41,655 nucleotides of DNA, taken from positions 1-41,655 of the forward strand of contig JAEUHS010000034.1 of NCBI GenBank assembly GCA_016794035.1, read 5' to 3'. The position numbers were made by a program, and so were the translations under genes. Origin of the DNA: Planctomycetota bacterium (lineage in GTDB: Bacteria; Planctomycetota; UBA1135; UBA2386). Below, one piece after another: positions 8,455-15,746 of this stretch. Position 1 is the stretch's first letter. Every line of letters starts with the position of its first letter. Under the pieces are notes generated by a model. It worked only from the letters and a program-made list of their open reading frames with translations. It was not told the DNA's origin and searched no databases.

Positions 8455-8460
8455 ACTCTA
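8455..8460 (-). promoter_or_regulatory. -10 box (TAGAGT) of the PIG-L/hydrolase operon
   Basis: TAGAGT reads leftward from 8460 to 8455, 8 nt before ATG 8446. Of the 331-nt gap 8346-8676, this box and the short ORF occupy the left part. The right part holds the promoter and leader of the secreted protein. Confidence 0.4.
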
Positions 8461-8593
8461 CCGGGCTCCCGACGAGGGTTCGACCGCCAACGCCGCGCGC
8501 CTCTTGATTCTGATCCACCGCAAGAAGGGCCAGGAGATCCGACCATCGAACCTCGCCGGGGTAGACAGGACCGACCTTCTACCTATGTTCGGT

Positions 8594-8599
8594 TAGGAT
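8594..8599 (+). promoter_or_regulatory. Putative -10 box (TAGGAT) of secreted paralogue 2
   Basis: TAGGAT lies 14 nt before the leader hairpin at 8613, so transcription from it would start just before the hairpin. TAGACA at 8562-8567 is an alternative box; GTAGAC is shared with the paralogues. No -35 box was recognised. Confidence 0.35.
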
Positions 8600-8612
8600 C
8601 CAGCCTCGTCTC

Positions 8613-8634
8613 GGTGCCGCAACGGAGCGGCACC
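8613..8634 (+). promoter_or_regulatory. 5'-leader hairpin, copy 1
   Basis: GGTGCCGC aacgga GCGGCACC is an 8-bp perfect stem with a 6-nt loop, 42 nt before the ATG. The paralogue at 10920 has the same element with one paired substitution (T-A to C-G), so pairing is conserved. The flanking CCTCGT(C/T)TC and TGGGT are also shared. Confidence 0.65.
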
Positions 8635-8676
8635 TGGGTTCCACTCCCTCCTTGCCAACCATCCCAAGCGAACGTG

Positions 8677-10608
8677 ATGACTCGTCTCCCTACGTCTCTC
8701 TCGCTGCTCTCCGCCGCCGCACTGCTCGCAGCCGGCGCCCAGGCGCAGTGCTTCACTCCCTCCGGGACCTCGGTCACCGGCAGCCTGCAGTTGATCGATC
8801 CAGGCTACAATTTCCCGGACGACGAGGGCTACACGCCCCCGGCGCCGCTCGGGTTCACGTTCCCGGCGACCTCGATGGTCGGCGCCGCGGCGATCACCCT
8901 CGACCATTTCGTCGCCACCACCAACGGCGAACTGCTGCTGACCGACTCGGTCGGCACCGGCTACTCGCCGCTGTTCGAAGGCGTCAACTCGCTGGCGAAG
9001 CTGCGCGGAACCCCCGGTGAGTGCCCGCGCATCCTGCCCTGGTCCTACGACATGGCCGACGTCGGTCCCGGCACCTGGGACATGAAGGTCGATCAGGTCG
9101 CCGGTGTCTCGACCACGGTGACGTGGCAGAACGCTGGCTACTGGAACAGCGCCACCGAGGAAATCAGCTTCAGCGTGACCGTCGACGTCAACGGCACGGT
9201 GAAGATGTCCTACGCCCCGACGGGCTGGGCAGGTGTGCCCTCGAGCGTCGGCGCGTTCGTCGGCATCTCGTCCGGCAACGGCGTCGGCACCATCGCCAGC
9301 CCGGGCGTCGACCTGTCGACGGGCACGGCGACGTCCTCGATCGGACTGATCTACCAGTCGTTCCCGGCCGGCGGCAGCGGAGACCTGGCCGGCTTCGACA
9401 TCCTGTTCGTGCCCAACGGTACCGGCGGCTGGATCGAGACGCTGCTGGATTGCGCGTTCCACCAGAGCTACGGCAACGGCTGCTACACGATCGCCCGCGA
9501 GGCCTTCTACCAGCTGTTCCCGGACACCACGTCGTCGAACGCGGCGCTGGCAGGCAACTCGCTCAACTTCGCGCCCGTCGGCGCTGGCTACAACGTGACG
9601 CTGGGCGGCGGTGTCTTCCGCACGCCCGTGACGCCGAACGTGCTGGCGCTGACCGACGACAGCGAGGCCGACGTCACGCCGAGCACCCCGTTCCCGCACG
9701 TGGGTGGCCCGGTCGCGACCCTGTCCGTCAACTCGAACGGCACGGTCAACATGGGCCCGGTCGGCAACAACGAGGTCGACATCTACGCCAACACCACGGC
9801 GCTGCTGAGCGACCCGCTCGCCGCCTTCCGCAGCAACCGTGACTACAACCCCGGCGCCGGCGGCACGGTCAGCTGGGAAGAGGCCGCGAGTGGCGCCGAC
9901 ACGGTGCTCTACATCACCTTCAACGGCGTCTTCATCTACGGCACCAGCTCGCCGGAGACGTTCCAGTTCCAGCTGACGCTGGCGGGCCCGAACGCGGGCA
10001 ACGCCCAGATCGTGTGGACCACGATGTCGACATCGTCGCTGGCCGACCTCGTCGTCGGCTATGCACCGGGCGGCGGCTCGATCCCCCCCGGCTCGATCGT
10101 CCTGGCATCGGCCTTGCCGATCACGACCCAGCCGGACGTCAAGCCGCTGACCCTGACGGCCTCGCCGCGTCCGGTGATCACCCTCGGCGGTACCGGCCCG
10201 GCGGCCCTGTGCACCTACACGGTCAGCAACGTGCCCGAGTTCGACCCGATCAACTTCCCGGGCGTCGGCGCCGGCGCGCTGCTCTGGGGTCTCCCGGGCA
10301 GCCAGGTCCCCGGCGGCTTCGACCTCGGTACCTTCCCGAGCGACATCGGCATGCCGGGCTGCTCGGGCTACGTGTTCCCGATCGCCGCGCAGGTGGACAT
10401 CAGCGGCGTGATCGCGGGCGGCCCTGGCGGCACGCTGAGCTTCTCGATCGCGATGCCCCAGCCGCTGACGCCGGGCCTCGAGTTCTACCTGCAGGCCATC
10501 GCGCTGCTGCCCGCGGGCACGCCGGCCACGGGCTCGAACAACCTGGTCGGAACGCCGTACGGCGCCCGCACCAGCAACGGCCTGATCATCCACTACGAGA
10601 ACCAGTGA
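8677..10608 (+). CDS. Secreted protein, GCY/FY-unit family (paralogue 2)
   Basis: A 643-residue exported protein of unknown function. The signal peptide covers residues 1-23 and ends GAQA before QC. The mature protein begins CFTPSGTSV and has a beta-rich region (FVATTNGELLLTD, CPRILPWSYDMADV). The central unit at about 265 is YGNGCY...EAFYQLF. A second beta-rich region follows (SVNSNGTVNMG, FRSNRDYNPGAGG, LYITFNGVFIYG). The C-terminal domain ends YGARTSNGLIIHYENQ. It has several regularly placed cysteines and no catalytic motif that I recognise. It is paralogous to the products at 10920 (very close, especially the last ~115 codons) and 4694 (distant). The family pattern suggests a surface or extracellular beta-rich protein. 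GTG 8674 just before the ATG is an alternative start. Confidence 0.85.
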   Translation: MTRLPTSLSLLSAAALLAAGAQAQCFTPSGTSVTGSLQLIDPGYNFPDDEGYTPPAPLGFTFPATSMVGAAAITLDHFVATTNGELLLTDSVGTGYSPLFEGVNSLAKLRGTPGECPRILPWSYDMADVGPGTWDMKVDQVAGVSTTVTWQNAGYWNSATEEISFSVTVDVNGTVKMSYAPTGWAGVPSSVGAFVGISSGNGVGTIASPGVDLSTGTATSSIGLIYQSFPAGGSGDLAGFDILFVPNGTGGWIETLLDCAFHQSYGNGCYTIAREAFYQLFPDTTSSNAALAGNSLNFAPVGAGYNVTLGGGVFRTPVTPNVLALTDDSEADVTPSTPFPHVGGPVATLSVNSNGTVNMGPVGNNEVDIYANTTALLSDPLAAFRSNRDYNPGAGGTVSWEEAASGADTVLYITFNGVFIYGTSSPETFQFQLTLAGPNAGNAQIVWTTMSTSSLADLVVGYAPGGGSIPPGSIVLASALPITTQPDVKPLTLTASPRPVITLGGTGPAALCTYTVSNVPEFDPINFPGVGAGALLWGLPGSQVPGGFDLGTFPSDIGMPGCSGYVFPIAAQVDISGVIAGGPGGTLSFSIAMPQPLTPGLEFYLQAIALLPAGTPATGSNNLVGTPYGARTSNGLIIHYENQ

Positions 10609-10618
10609 CCCGCGCCGC

Positions 10619-10701
10619 GCATCGGTGAGGCACCGCCTCGCCGATGCCGCGACCGACGCGAAGGCCCGAGGACTCGGCGAGTCCTCGGGCCTTCTCGTTT
10701 T
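10619..10701 (+). terminator. Tandem hairpins, second a rho-independent-type terminator
   Basis: The first hairpin, 10619-10647, pairs 13-nt arms with one G-T wobble and loop ACC. The second, 10661-10693, has 15-bp arms (AAGGCCCGAGGACTC) with loop GGC and is followed by CTCGTTTT. It ends transcription of the secreted protein. The same pair follows the paralogue at 12827. The remaining 10702-10919 holds the promoter and leader of the next gene. Confidence 0.8.
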
Positions 10702-10808
10702 GCGACCGCACGCCTCGGATCGCTACGACCGCCAACCTCGGCGGCAATCGGCTGCACCGCAACGGACCGCCAACGCAAGGTTCTTCCGGGAAACTCCTTC
10801 CACGCGGG

Positions 10809-10836
10809 TAGACTTTTGCTCCCGACTGCCTACGGT
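10809..10836 (+). promoter_or_regulatory. Candidate -10 boxes of secreted paralogue 3
   Basis: TAGACT at 10809-10814 matches the GTAGAC string shared by all three paralogues. TACGGT at 10831-10836 corresponds in position to TAGGAT before paralogue 2. Either would start transcription upstream of the leader hairpin at 10858. Confidence 0.35.
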
Positions 10837-10857
10837 GGTTTCGACCTGCCTCGTTTC

Positions 10858-10879
10858 GGCGCCGCAACGGTGCGGCGCC
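10858..10879 (+). promoter_or_regulatory. 5'-leader hairpin, copy 2
   Basis: GGCGCCGC aacggt GCGGCGCC is an 8-bp perfect stem with a 6-nt loop, 40 nt before the ATG. Compared with copy 1 at 8613, one base pair has changed on both sides, preserving the stem. A pyrimidine-rich stretch follows. Confidence 0.65.
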
Positions 10880-10919
10880 TGGGTCTTTCTCCCTTCCCAA
10901 CCATCTCGAGAAATCGTTC

Positions 10920-12827
10920 ATGACGCGTCTCCATGCCTCCCTCTCCCTGTTGTCCGCTGCCGCGCTGTGCGCGGTCAGCGCGCAGGCACAGTGCTTCACG
11001 CCCTCGGGCACCTCGGTCGCCGGCAGCCTGCAGCTGATCGACCCCGGCTACAACTTCCCCAGGGACGAGGGCTTCACGCCGCTCGCACCGCTCGGGTTCA
11101 CGTTCCCCGCGACGGCGATGCCCGGTTCGGCGGCGATCACGTTGGACCACTTCAGCGCCACCACGAACGGCGAGCTCTACCTGACCGACTCGGTCGGAAC
11201 CGGCTTCGCGCCGCTGTTCACCGGCGCCTTCGATCTGACCGAAGTCCGCGGCGCCGTGGGCGAATGCCCGCGCATCCTCGCCTGGGACTACGACATGGAC
11301 GACGTCGGCCTCGGCGTCTGGGACATGAAGGTCGAACAGGTCCCCGGCGTGTCGACCAAGGTCACCTGGGAGAACGCCGGCCAATGGCTCAGCACCGAAG
11401 AGATCAGCTTCAGCGTCACCATCGACTTCAACGGCACGGTCCTGATGTCGTATGCCGGGTCCGGCTGGTCGGGCGTGCCCTCGTTCAGTGATGCCTTCGT
11501 CGCCATCTCGTCGGGCAACGCGGTCGGCACGGGCGCGGAACCGTCCGAAGACTTCTCCGCGGTCACGGCGACGACCTCGGTCGGCCTGATCTACCAGTTC
11601 TTCCCGGGCGGCGGCGGCTCCGACCTCGCCGGCCTCGACCTGTTCTTCGTGCCGAACGGCACCGGCTGGACCCAGGTGCCCGCGCCGGCCTGCGCGTTCC
11701 ACCAGGCCTACGGCGAAGGCTGCTACAAGAGCCAGGAAGCCTTCTACGCGGAGTACGAGGACTCGGCGGAGTCCAGCGCCGCGCTGCAGGGCCAGTCGAT
11801 CCTGTTCGCGCCGCAGGTGAACGGCTACGCCGTGATCGGCGGTGGCGTCACCTACCGGACGCCGGTCACTCCGAACGTGCTGACGTTGACCGACGACAGC
11901 GAAGCGACCATCCCGAGCGTGATGTTCCCGCACGTCAGCGGCATGGTGCCGGTGTCGGTCAACTCCAACGGCACGGTGCAGATGGCCGCGGCCCCGAGCG
12001 GCAACGACGTGTTCATCTACGGCGACGTCTTCTCCCTGCTCAACGACCCGGTCGCTGCGTTCCGCAGCAACCGCGACTACAACCCGACCGCCGGCGGCCA
12101 GGTCAGCTGGGAAATCGACTCGGGTGTGCTCTACATCACGTGGGACGCCGTTTTCATCTACGGCACCACCCAGCCGGAAACCGTGCAGTTCCAGCTCGAC
12201 CTGACCTCGGGCACCGTCGGCATCATCTGGCAGTCGCTGGACACGGTCGAGACCTTCGACCCGCTGGTCGTCGGCTACGCCCCGGGTGGCGGCTCCACCG
12301 ATTTCGGTGAAGTCGTGCTGCCGCCGGCCGTGCCGTTCGTCACCTCGCCCGACGGTCTGGTGCCGCTGACCCTGACGGCCTCGCCGCGTCCGGTCATCAC
12401 CGGCGGCGGCTCGGGCCCGGCGACGCTGTGCACCTACACGGTCGGCAACGTGCCCGAGTTCGATCCGGTCATGCTCCCGGGCGTCGGCGCCGGCGCGCTG
12501 CTCTGGGGTCTCCCGGGCAGCCAGGTCCCCGGCGGCTTCGACCTCGGTACCTTCCCGAGCGACATCGGCATGCCGGGCTGCTCGGCCTATGTCTTCCCGA
12601 TCGCCGCGCAGGTGGACATCAGCGGCGTGATCGCGGGCGGCCCGGGCGGCACGCTGAGCTTCTCGATCGCGATGCCCCAGCCGCTGACGCCGGGCCTCGA
12701 GTTCTACCTGCAGGCCATCGCGCTGCTGCCCGCGGGCACGCCGGCCACGGGCTCGAACAACCTGACCGGAACCCCGTACGGCGCCCGCACCAGCAACGGC
12801 CTGATCATCCACTACGAGAACCAGTGA
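10920..12827 (+). CDS. Secreted protein, GCY/FY-unit family (paralogue 3)
   Basis: A 635-residue exported protein, function unknown, with the same plan as the 8677 product. The signal peptide ends VSAQA before QC, then CFTPSGTSVAGSLQLIDPG. It has FSATTNGELYLTD, the central unit YGEGCY...EAFYAEY at 264, and a second beta-rich half (SVNSNGTVQMA, FRSNRDYNPTAGG, LYITWDAVFIYG). The same C-terminus ends YGARTSNGLIIHYENQ. The N-terminal two thirds differ at many positions from the 8677 product. From 12480 to the stop only about 7 of 348 nt differ, and the 3' flank through the terminator is equally conserved. That points to recent recombination between the copies. Its distinct leader copy and own terminator indicate a separate transcript. 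Confidence 0.85.
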   Translation: MTRLHASLSLLSAAALCAVSAQAQCFTPSGTSVAGSLQLIDPGYNFPRDEGFTPLAPLGFTFPATAMPGSAAITLDHFSATTNGELYLTDSVGTGFAPLFTGAFDLTEVRGAVGECPRILAWDYDMDDVGLGVWDMKVEQVPGVSTKVTWENAGQWLSTEEISFSVTIDFNGTVLMSYAGSGWSGVPSFSDAFVAISSGNAVGTGAEPSEDFSAVTATTSVGLIYQFFPGGGGSDLAGLDLFFVPNGTGWTQVPAPACAFHQAYGEGCYKSQEAFYAEYEDSAESSAALQGQSILFAPQVNGYAVIGGGVTYRTPVTPNVLTLTDDSEATIPSVMFPHVSGMVPVSVNSNGTVQMAAAPSGNDVFIYGDVFSLLNDPVAAFRSNRDYNPTAGGQVSWEIDSGVLYITWDAVFIYGTTQPETVQFQLDLTSGTVGIIWQSLDTVETFDPLVVGYAPGGGSTDFGEVVLPPAVPFVTSPDGLVPLTLTASPRPVITGGGSGPATLCTYTVGNVPEFDPVMLPGVGAGALLWGLPGSQVPGGFDLGTFPSDIGMPGCSAYVFPIAAQVDISGVIAGGPGGTLSFSIAMPQPLTPGLEFYLQAIALLPAGTPATGSNNLTGTPYGARTSNGLIIHYENQ

Positions 12828-12837
12828 CCCGCGCCGC

Positions 12838-12911
12838 GCATCGGTGAGGCACCGCCTCGCCGATGCCGCGACCGACGCGAAGGCCCGAGGACTCGCCGAG
12901 TCCTCGGGCCT
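12838..12911 (+). terminator. Tandem hairpins after paralogue 3
   Basis: This copies the tandem hairpins at 10619. The first hairpin is 12838-12866; the second, 12880-12911, has 14-bp arms with loop GCC. The trailing T run of the other copy is replaced by GCTTGTATGTT, which doubles as the -10 region of the halogenase gene, so termination may be weaker. Confidence 0.7.
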
Positions 12912-12916
12912 GCTTG

Positions 12917-12922
12917 TATGTT
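12917..12922 (+). promoter_or_regulatory. -10 box (TATGTT) of the halogenase gene
   Basis: TATGTT lies 8 nt before ATG 12931 and only 5 nt after the terminator stem of the preceding gene. This spacing implies a leaderless transcript. Confidence 0.45.
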
Positions 12923-12930
12923 GGCCCCCC

Positions 12931-14448
12931 ATGTCAGCCCTGATGATCCGGAACGTCGTGGTGTTGGGCGGTGGCAGCGCCGGCTTCATGGCAGCCATCA
13001 GCCTGAAGACGAAGCTGCCAGCGTGGCAGGTCCGGGTGCTGCGCTCGCCGGACATCGGCGTGATCGGCGTCGGCGAGGGCACGACGGTCTCGTTCCCGCG
13101 GTTCCTGTTCGACTACCTCGGCCTGCCGCAGCGCGAGTTCTACGCCGCCGCGGAGCCGACCTGGAAGCTAGGCATCCGCTTCCTGTGGGGACCGCGCAAG
13201 GACTTCTACTACTCGTTCGCCCGCGAGTACGAGCACACCTGGCCCGAGCTGCGCCGCAACGTCGGCTTCTTCCACGACCACGAGACGCACTGGGTCGGGC
13301 CGATCTCGGCGCTGATGGCGCACGACCGCGCCTTCCCGCGCAAGCCGGACGGGACGCCGAACTTCAACAAGCACCACGCCTTCCACATCGAGAACCAGAA
13401 GCTGGTGGCCTGGCTCGAAGGCCACGCCCGCAAGCTCGGCGTCGAGATCGAGGAGGGCAACGTGACCGGCGTCGAGACCGGCCCCGTGCGCACCACCGGC
13501 CGCGAGGAGAACGGCGTGCTGGCGCTGGTGCTGGCCGACGGCCAGCGTGTGACGGCCGACCTGTTCGTCGACGCCAGCGGCTTCCGCAGCGAACTGCTCG
13601 GCCGCGCGCTCGGCGAACCGCACCTCAGCTACGCGAAGTCGCTGTTCTGCGATCGCGCCGTCATCGGCGGCTGGGAGCGCACCGACGAGATCACCAAGCC
13701 CTACACGACGGCCGAGACGATGGCGGCGGGCTGGGCCTGGCAGATCGAGCACGAGCACTTCATCAATCGCGGCTACGTCTACTCGAGCGCGCATCTCGAC
13801 GACGAGGCCGCCCGCGCCGAACTGCTGCAGAAGAACCCGAAGATCCCGGCCGACCGCACGCGCGTGATCGGCTTCCAGAGCGGTCGCCGCCAACGCAACT
13901 GGATCGGCAACGTGGTCGGCATCGGCAACTCGGTCGGCTTCGTCGAACCGCTCGAAGCCACGGCGCTGCAGGTCGTGGTCGTCGAGTGCGTGACCCTCTG
14001 CGATGCGCTGGTCGACTGCGACGGCCGGCCGGGCCCGCTGCTGGTCGACGTCTACAACGAGCACAACACGCGCGGGTGGGACGAGATCCGTGACTTCCTC
14101 GCCGTGCACTACGCGTTCAACACGCGGCTCGACACGCCGTTCTGGCGCGATTGCCGCGAGCAGACCGACCTCGCCGGCGCCGCCCGCATGGTCGAGTGGT
14201 ACCGCGAGAACGGGCCGACGATGCTGGCCAAGGGCGTCGTGATGCCGGAGATCAACGTGTTCGGCATGGAGGGCTACCTCGCGATGCTGGTCGGGCAGAA
14301 GGTGCACCACCGGCGCGAGTTCCGGCCGACGTCGGCCGAGAAGCGCGCCTGGCAGCAGTACAAGGCCCAGTTCGGCGCCAAGGCCAAGGAGGCGATGACC
14401 GTCGCCGAGTGCCTCGGCGCGCTGCGCCGGGTCGGCTGGCTGAAGTAG
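12931..14448 (+). CDS. Flavin-dependent (tryptophan-type) halogenase
   Basis: A 505-residue cytoplasmic FADH2-dependent halogenase-like protein. The dinucleotide-binding loop GGGSAG is at 13-18, and VGEGTT matches the second FAD motif. Lys79 in TWKLGIRF matches the catalytic lysine that carries HOCl in PrnA/RebH. AGWAWQIE near 265-275 corresponds to the WxWxIP halogenase motif but has Glu where Pro is usual. GFVEPLEATAL near 338-346 contains the acidic residue that positions the substrate. The length fits the family (500-540). It lacks flavin reductase or NRPS/PKS neighbours. Planctomycete halogenase homologues are often not linked to natural-product clusters, so the substrate is open. It is likely transcribed alone from the box at 12917 and faces the esterase gene. 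Confidence 0.88.
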   Translation: MSALMIRNVVVLGGGSAGFMAAISLKTKLPAWQVRVLRSPDIGVIGVGEGTTVSFPRFLFDYLGLPQREFYAAAEPTWKLGIRFLWGPRKDFYYSFAREYEHTWPELRRNVGFFHDHETHWVGPISALMAHDRAFPRKPDGTPNFNKHHAFHIENQKLVAWLEGHARKLGVEIEEGNVTGVETGPVRTTGREENGVLALVLADGQRVTADLFVDASGFRSELLGRALGEPHLSYAKSLFCDRAVIGGWERTDEITKPYTTAETMAAGWAWQIEHEHFINRGYVYSSAHLDDEAARAELLQKNPKIPADRTRVIGFQSGRRQRNWIGNVVGIGNSVGFVEPLEATALQVVVVECVTLCDALVDCDGRPGPLLVDVYNEHNTRGWDEIRDFLAVHYAFNTRLDTPFWRDCREQTDLAGAARMVEWYRENGPTMLAKGVVMPEINVFGMEGYLAMLVGQKVHHRREFRPTSAEKRAWQQYKAQFGAKAKEAMTVAECLGALRRVGWLK

Positions 14449-14451
14449 TGC

Positions 14452-14469
14452 AGCGGCGCTCGCGCCGCT
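14452..14469. terminator. Hairpin between convergent halogenase and esterase genes
   Basis: AGCGGCG ctcg CGCCGCT is a perfect 7-bp stem with a tetraloop, starting 4 nt after the halogenase stop. There is no T tract. The role is inferred from its position between convergent stops. Confidence 0.4.
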
Positions 14470-14541
14470 CGCCCACGCTCGGCGCGGCACGCCTCGCAGG
14501 TGGATCGGGCGCGCGAGCACGACACCGTCGTCCGCGGCGGC

Positions 14542-15417
14542 TCAGGCCGGCACGCCGAGCACGTGCTGCAACAGCCGCGGCAGGCGCGCGCGCCAGCTGT
14601 CCTCGTTGTGGATGCCGGCGACCTCTTCGGCCAGCACGCGCCCATCGCCGAGCGTCGTCATCGTCTCGAACAGCTGCCGGCAGTGCGCGCGGATCGGCGC
14701 ACGTTCGCCGTCGCCGATGTCGGCGGCGATCCGTGCGCGCACGGCACCACGGTCCTGCGCGACGCGGGTCAGGAAGCCGTCGTCGACCCAGGCCGACGGC
14801 GACAACGCGATCGCGCCGCCGAACACGTGCGGCCGCACCATGGCGCCGTACAGCGCCGACACGCCGCCGATCGACGTGCCGACCAGCAGGCGGTCCGCCG
14901 CCTGTTCCGACGTGGTCACGCCGCGCAGATTCTGTCGCACGGCCGGCAGCACTTCGTGTTCGAGCAGATCGAGATAGGCATCGCCGAAACCGCCGAACTC
15001 GCTGTCGCCGTGCCGGGTCCGCACCGGCACGTACTGGTTGGCTCGCGAACCGGCGTGGGTCGCGATCGCCACGACGACGGCCGGCCGCACGGCCCCGACG
15101 CAGAGCATGCCGTCCATGACGCGGTGCAGCTGCAGCGTGCCCGACTGCTGCCACGCCGGGACGCGGGCATGGTTGGCCGGTTCGAACGCCTTGTGGCCGT
15201 CGTTGACCAGCAACGTCGGCAACGGCGCCTCGCCGCGCAGTCCGGCCGCCGGCACGTAGATGCGCAGCATGCGCATGCCCGGCAGTCGCTCGCACTCGAG
15301 CAGGATGTCGTGGATCTCGCCGCGCCCCTCGCGGGGCATGGCCAGCGCGTGCACCTCGGCCCGCTCGGCGAGGTCGGCGAGTTGCGACGGCACGTCGTGG
15401 GAGAGGCGGCAGCCCAT
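14542..15417 (-). CDS. Putative esterase (enterochelin esterase/mycolyltransferase-like fold)
   Basis: A 291-residue alpha/beta hydrolase of the Esterase D/Fes/IroE type. Strands with RIYVPAAGL and TLLVNDGHKAFEP lead to the elbow GTSIGGVSALYGA, with nucleophile Ser182. ALSPSAWVDDGFL follows. The C-terminal AGIHNEDSWRARLP carries the catalytic His in the family's usual position before a Trp and Arg-Leu-Pro. A PRxxRGEIHD segment near the start fits the beta-rich N-terminal part of such esterases. There is no signal peptide. I chose ATG 15417 because translation upstream is low-complexity Arg-rich and a TAGCAT box sits 13 nt before it. The substrate is unknown; siderophore or other ester hydrolysis is only suggested by the family. 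Confidence 0.8.
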   Translation of the reverse strand: MGCRLSHDVPSQLADLAERAEVHALAMPREGRGEIHDILLECERLPGMRMLRIYVPAAGLRGEAPLPTLLVNDGHKAFEPANHARVPAWQQSGTLQLHRVMDGMLCVGAVRPAVVVAIATHAGSRANQYVPVRTRHGDSEFGGFGDAYLDLLEHEVLPAVRQNLRGVTTSEQAADRLLVGTSIGGVSALYGAMVRPHVFGGAIALSPSAWVDDGFLTRVAQDRGAVRARIAADIGDGERAPIRAHCRQLFETMTTLGDGRVLAEEVAGIHNEDSWRARLPRLLQHVLGVPA

Positions 15418-15430
15418 GCGCGGACCTGGG

Positions 15431-15738
15431 ATGCTACCGGGGCGCCGGGTCGTGGGCAGCCTTCCTGCCGCAGCGCCCCCCCCCGGCAACGGCCGCTGTC
15501 GCCACCAGCCCCGACCCGAACGCACCGAGATCCCGGTCGCATCGGTGCCTCGGGCAGCACGCCGCCCGCGGACGGCGGTTCGCATTCCGGCAGATCGTCG
15601 TCGTCGCATTCGGCAACGCCGGACCGGGCGCGCTCGCGACATCGCCGCGTCCCGGCGACCGCGTGAACGCGGCGGCGGTCCGCGGCGCCGCGAGCGCGCG
15701 CAGAACTCGGCGGTGGCCCCACCACCGATCGCTACGCT
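15431..15738. promoter_or_regulatory. Intergenic region with divergent -10 boxes
   Basis: The 329-nt gap 15418-15746 has TAGCAT reading leftward (15436-15431, for the esterase) and TACGCT reading rightward (15733-15738, 8 nt before the Clp-fusion ATG). Between them is a run of nine C at 15476-15484 and otherwise GC-rich sequence without a convincing gene, repeat or RNA. Confidence 0.4.
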
Positions 15739-15746
15739 CTGGCGCC

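Noticed and set aside
8593..10593. Long minus-strand open frame opposite secreted paralogue 2
   Set aside because: Composition is typical of an antisense frame in high-GC DNA (Arg, Asp, Val rich). The plus strand has a signal peptide and family motifs.
10830..13082. Minus-strand open frame spanning a terminator and promoter
   Set aside because: It crosses two hairpin terminators and a promoter of plus-strand genes and has no domain content.
12931..15417. Biosynthetic gene cluster built on halogenase plus esterase
   Set aside because: No NRPS, PKS, RiPP precursor, reductase or dedicated regulator nearby, and the two genes are convergent.
15476..15484. C9 homopolymer as a phase-variation tract
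   Set aside because: It lies between genes, more than 45 nt from any -10 box, and is not in a coding frame, so there is no basis for a switching role.
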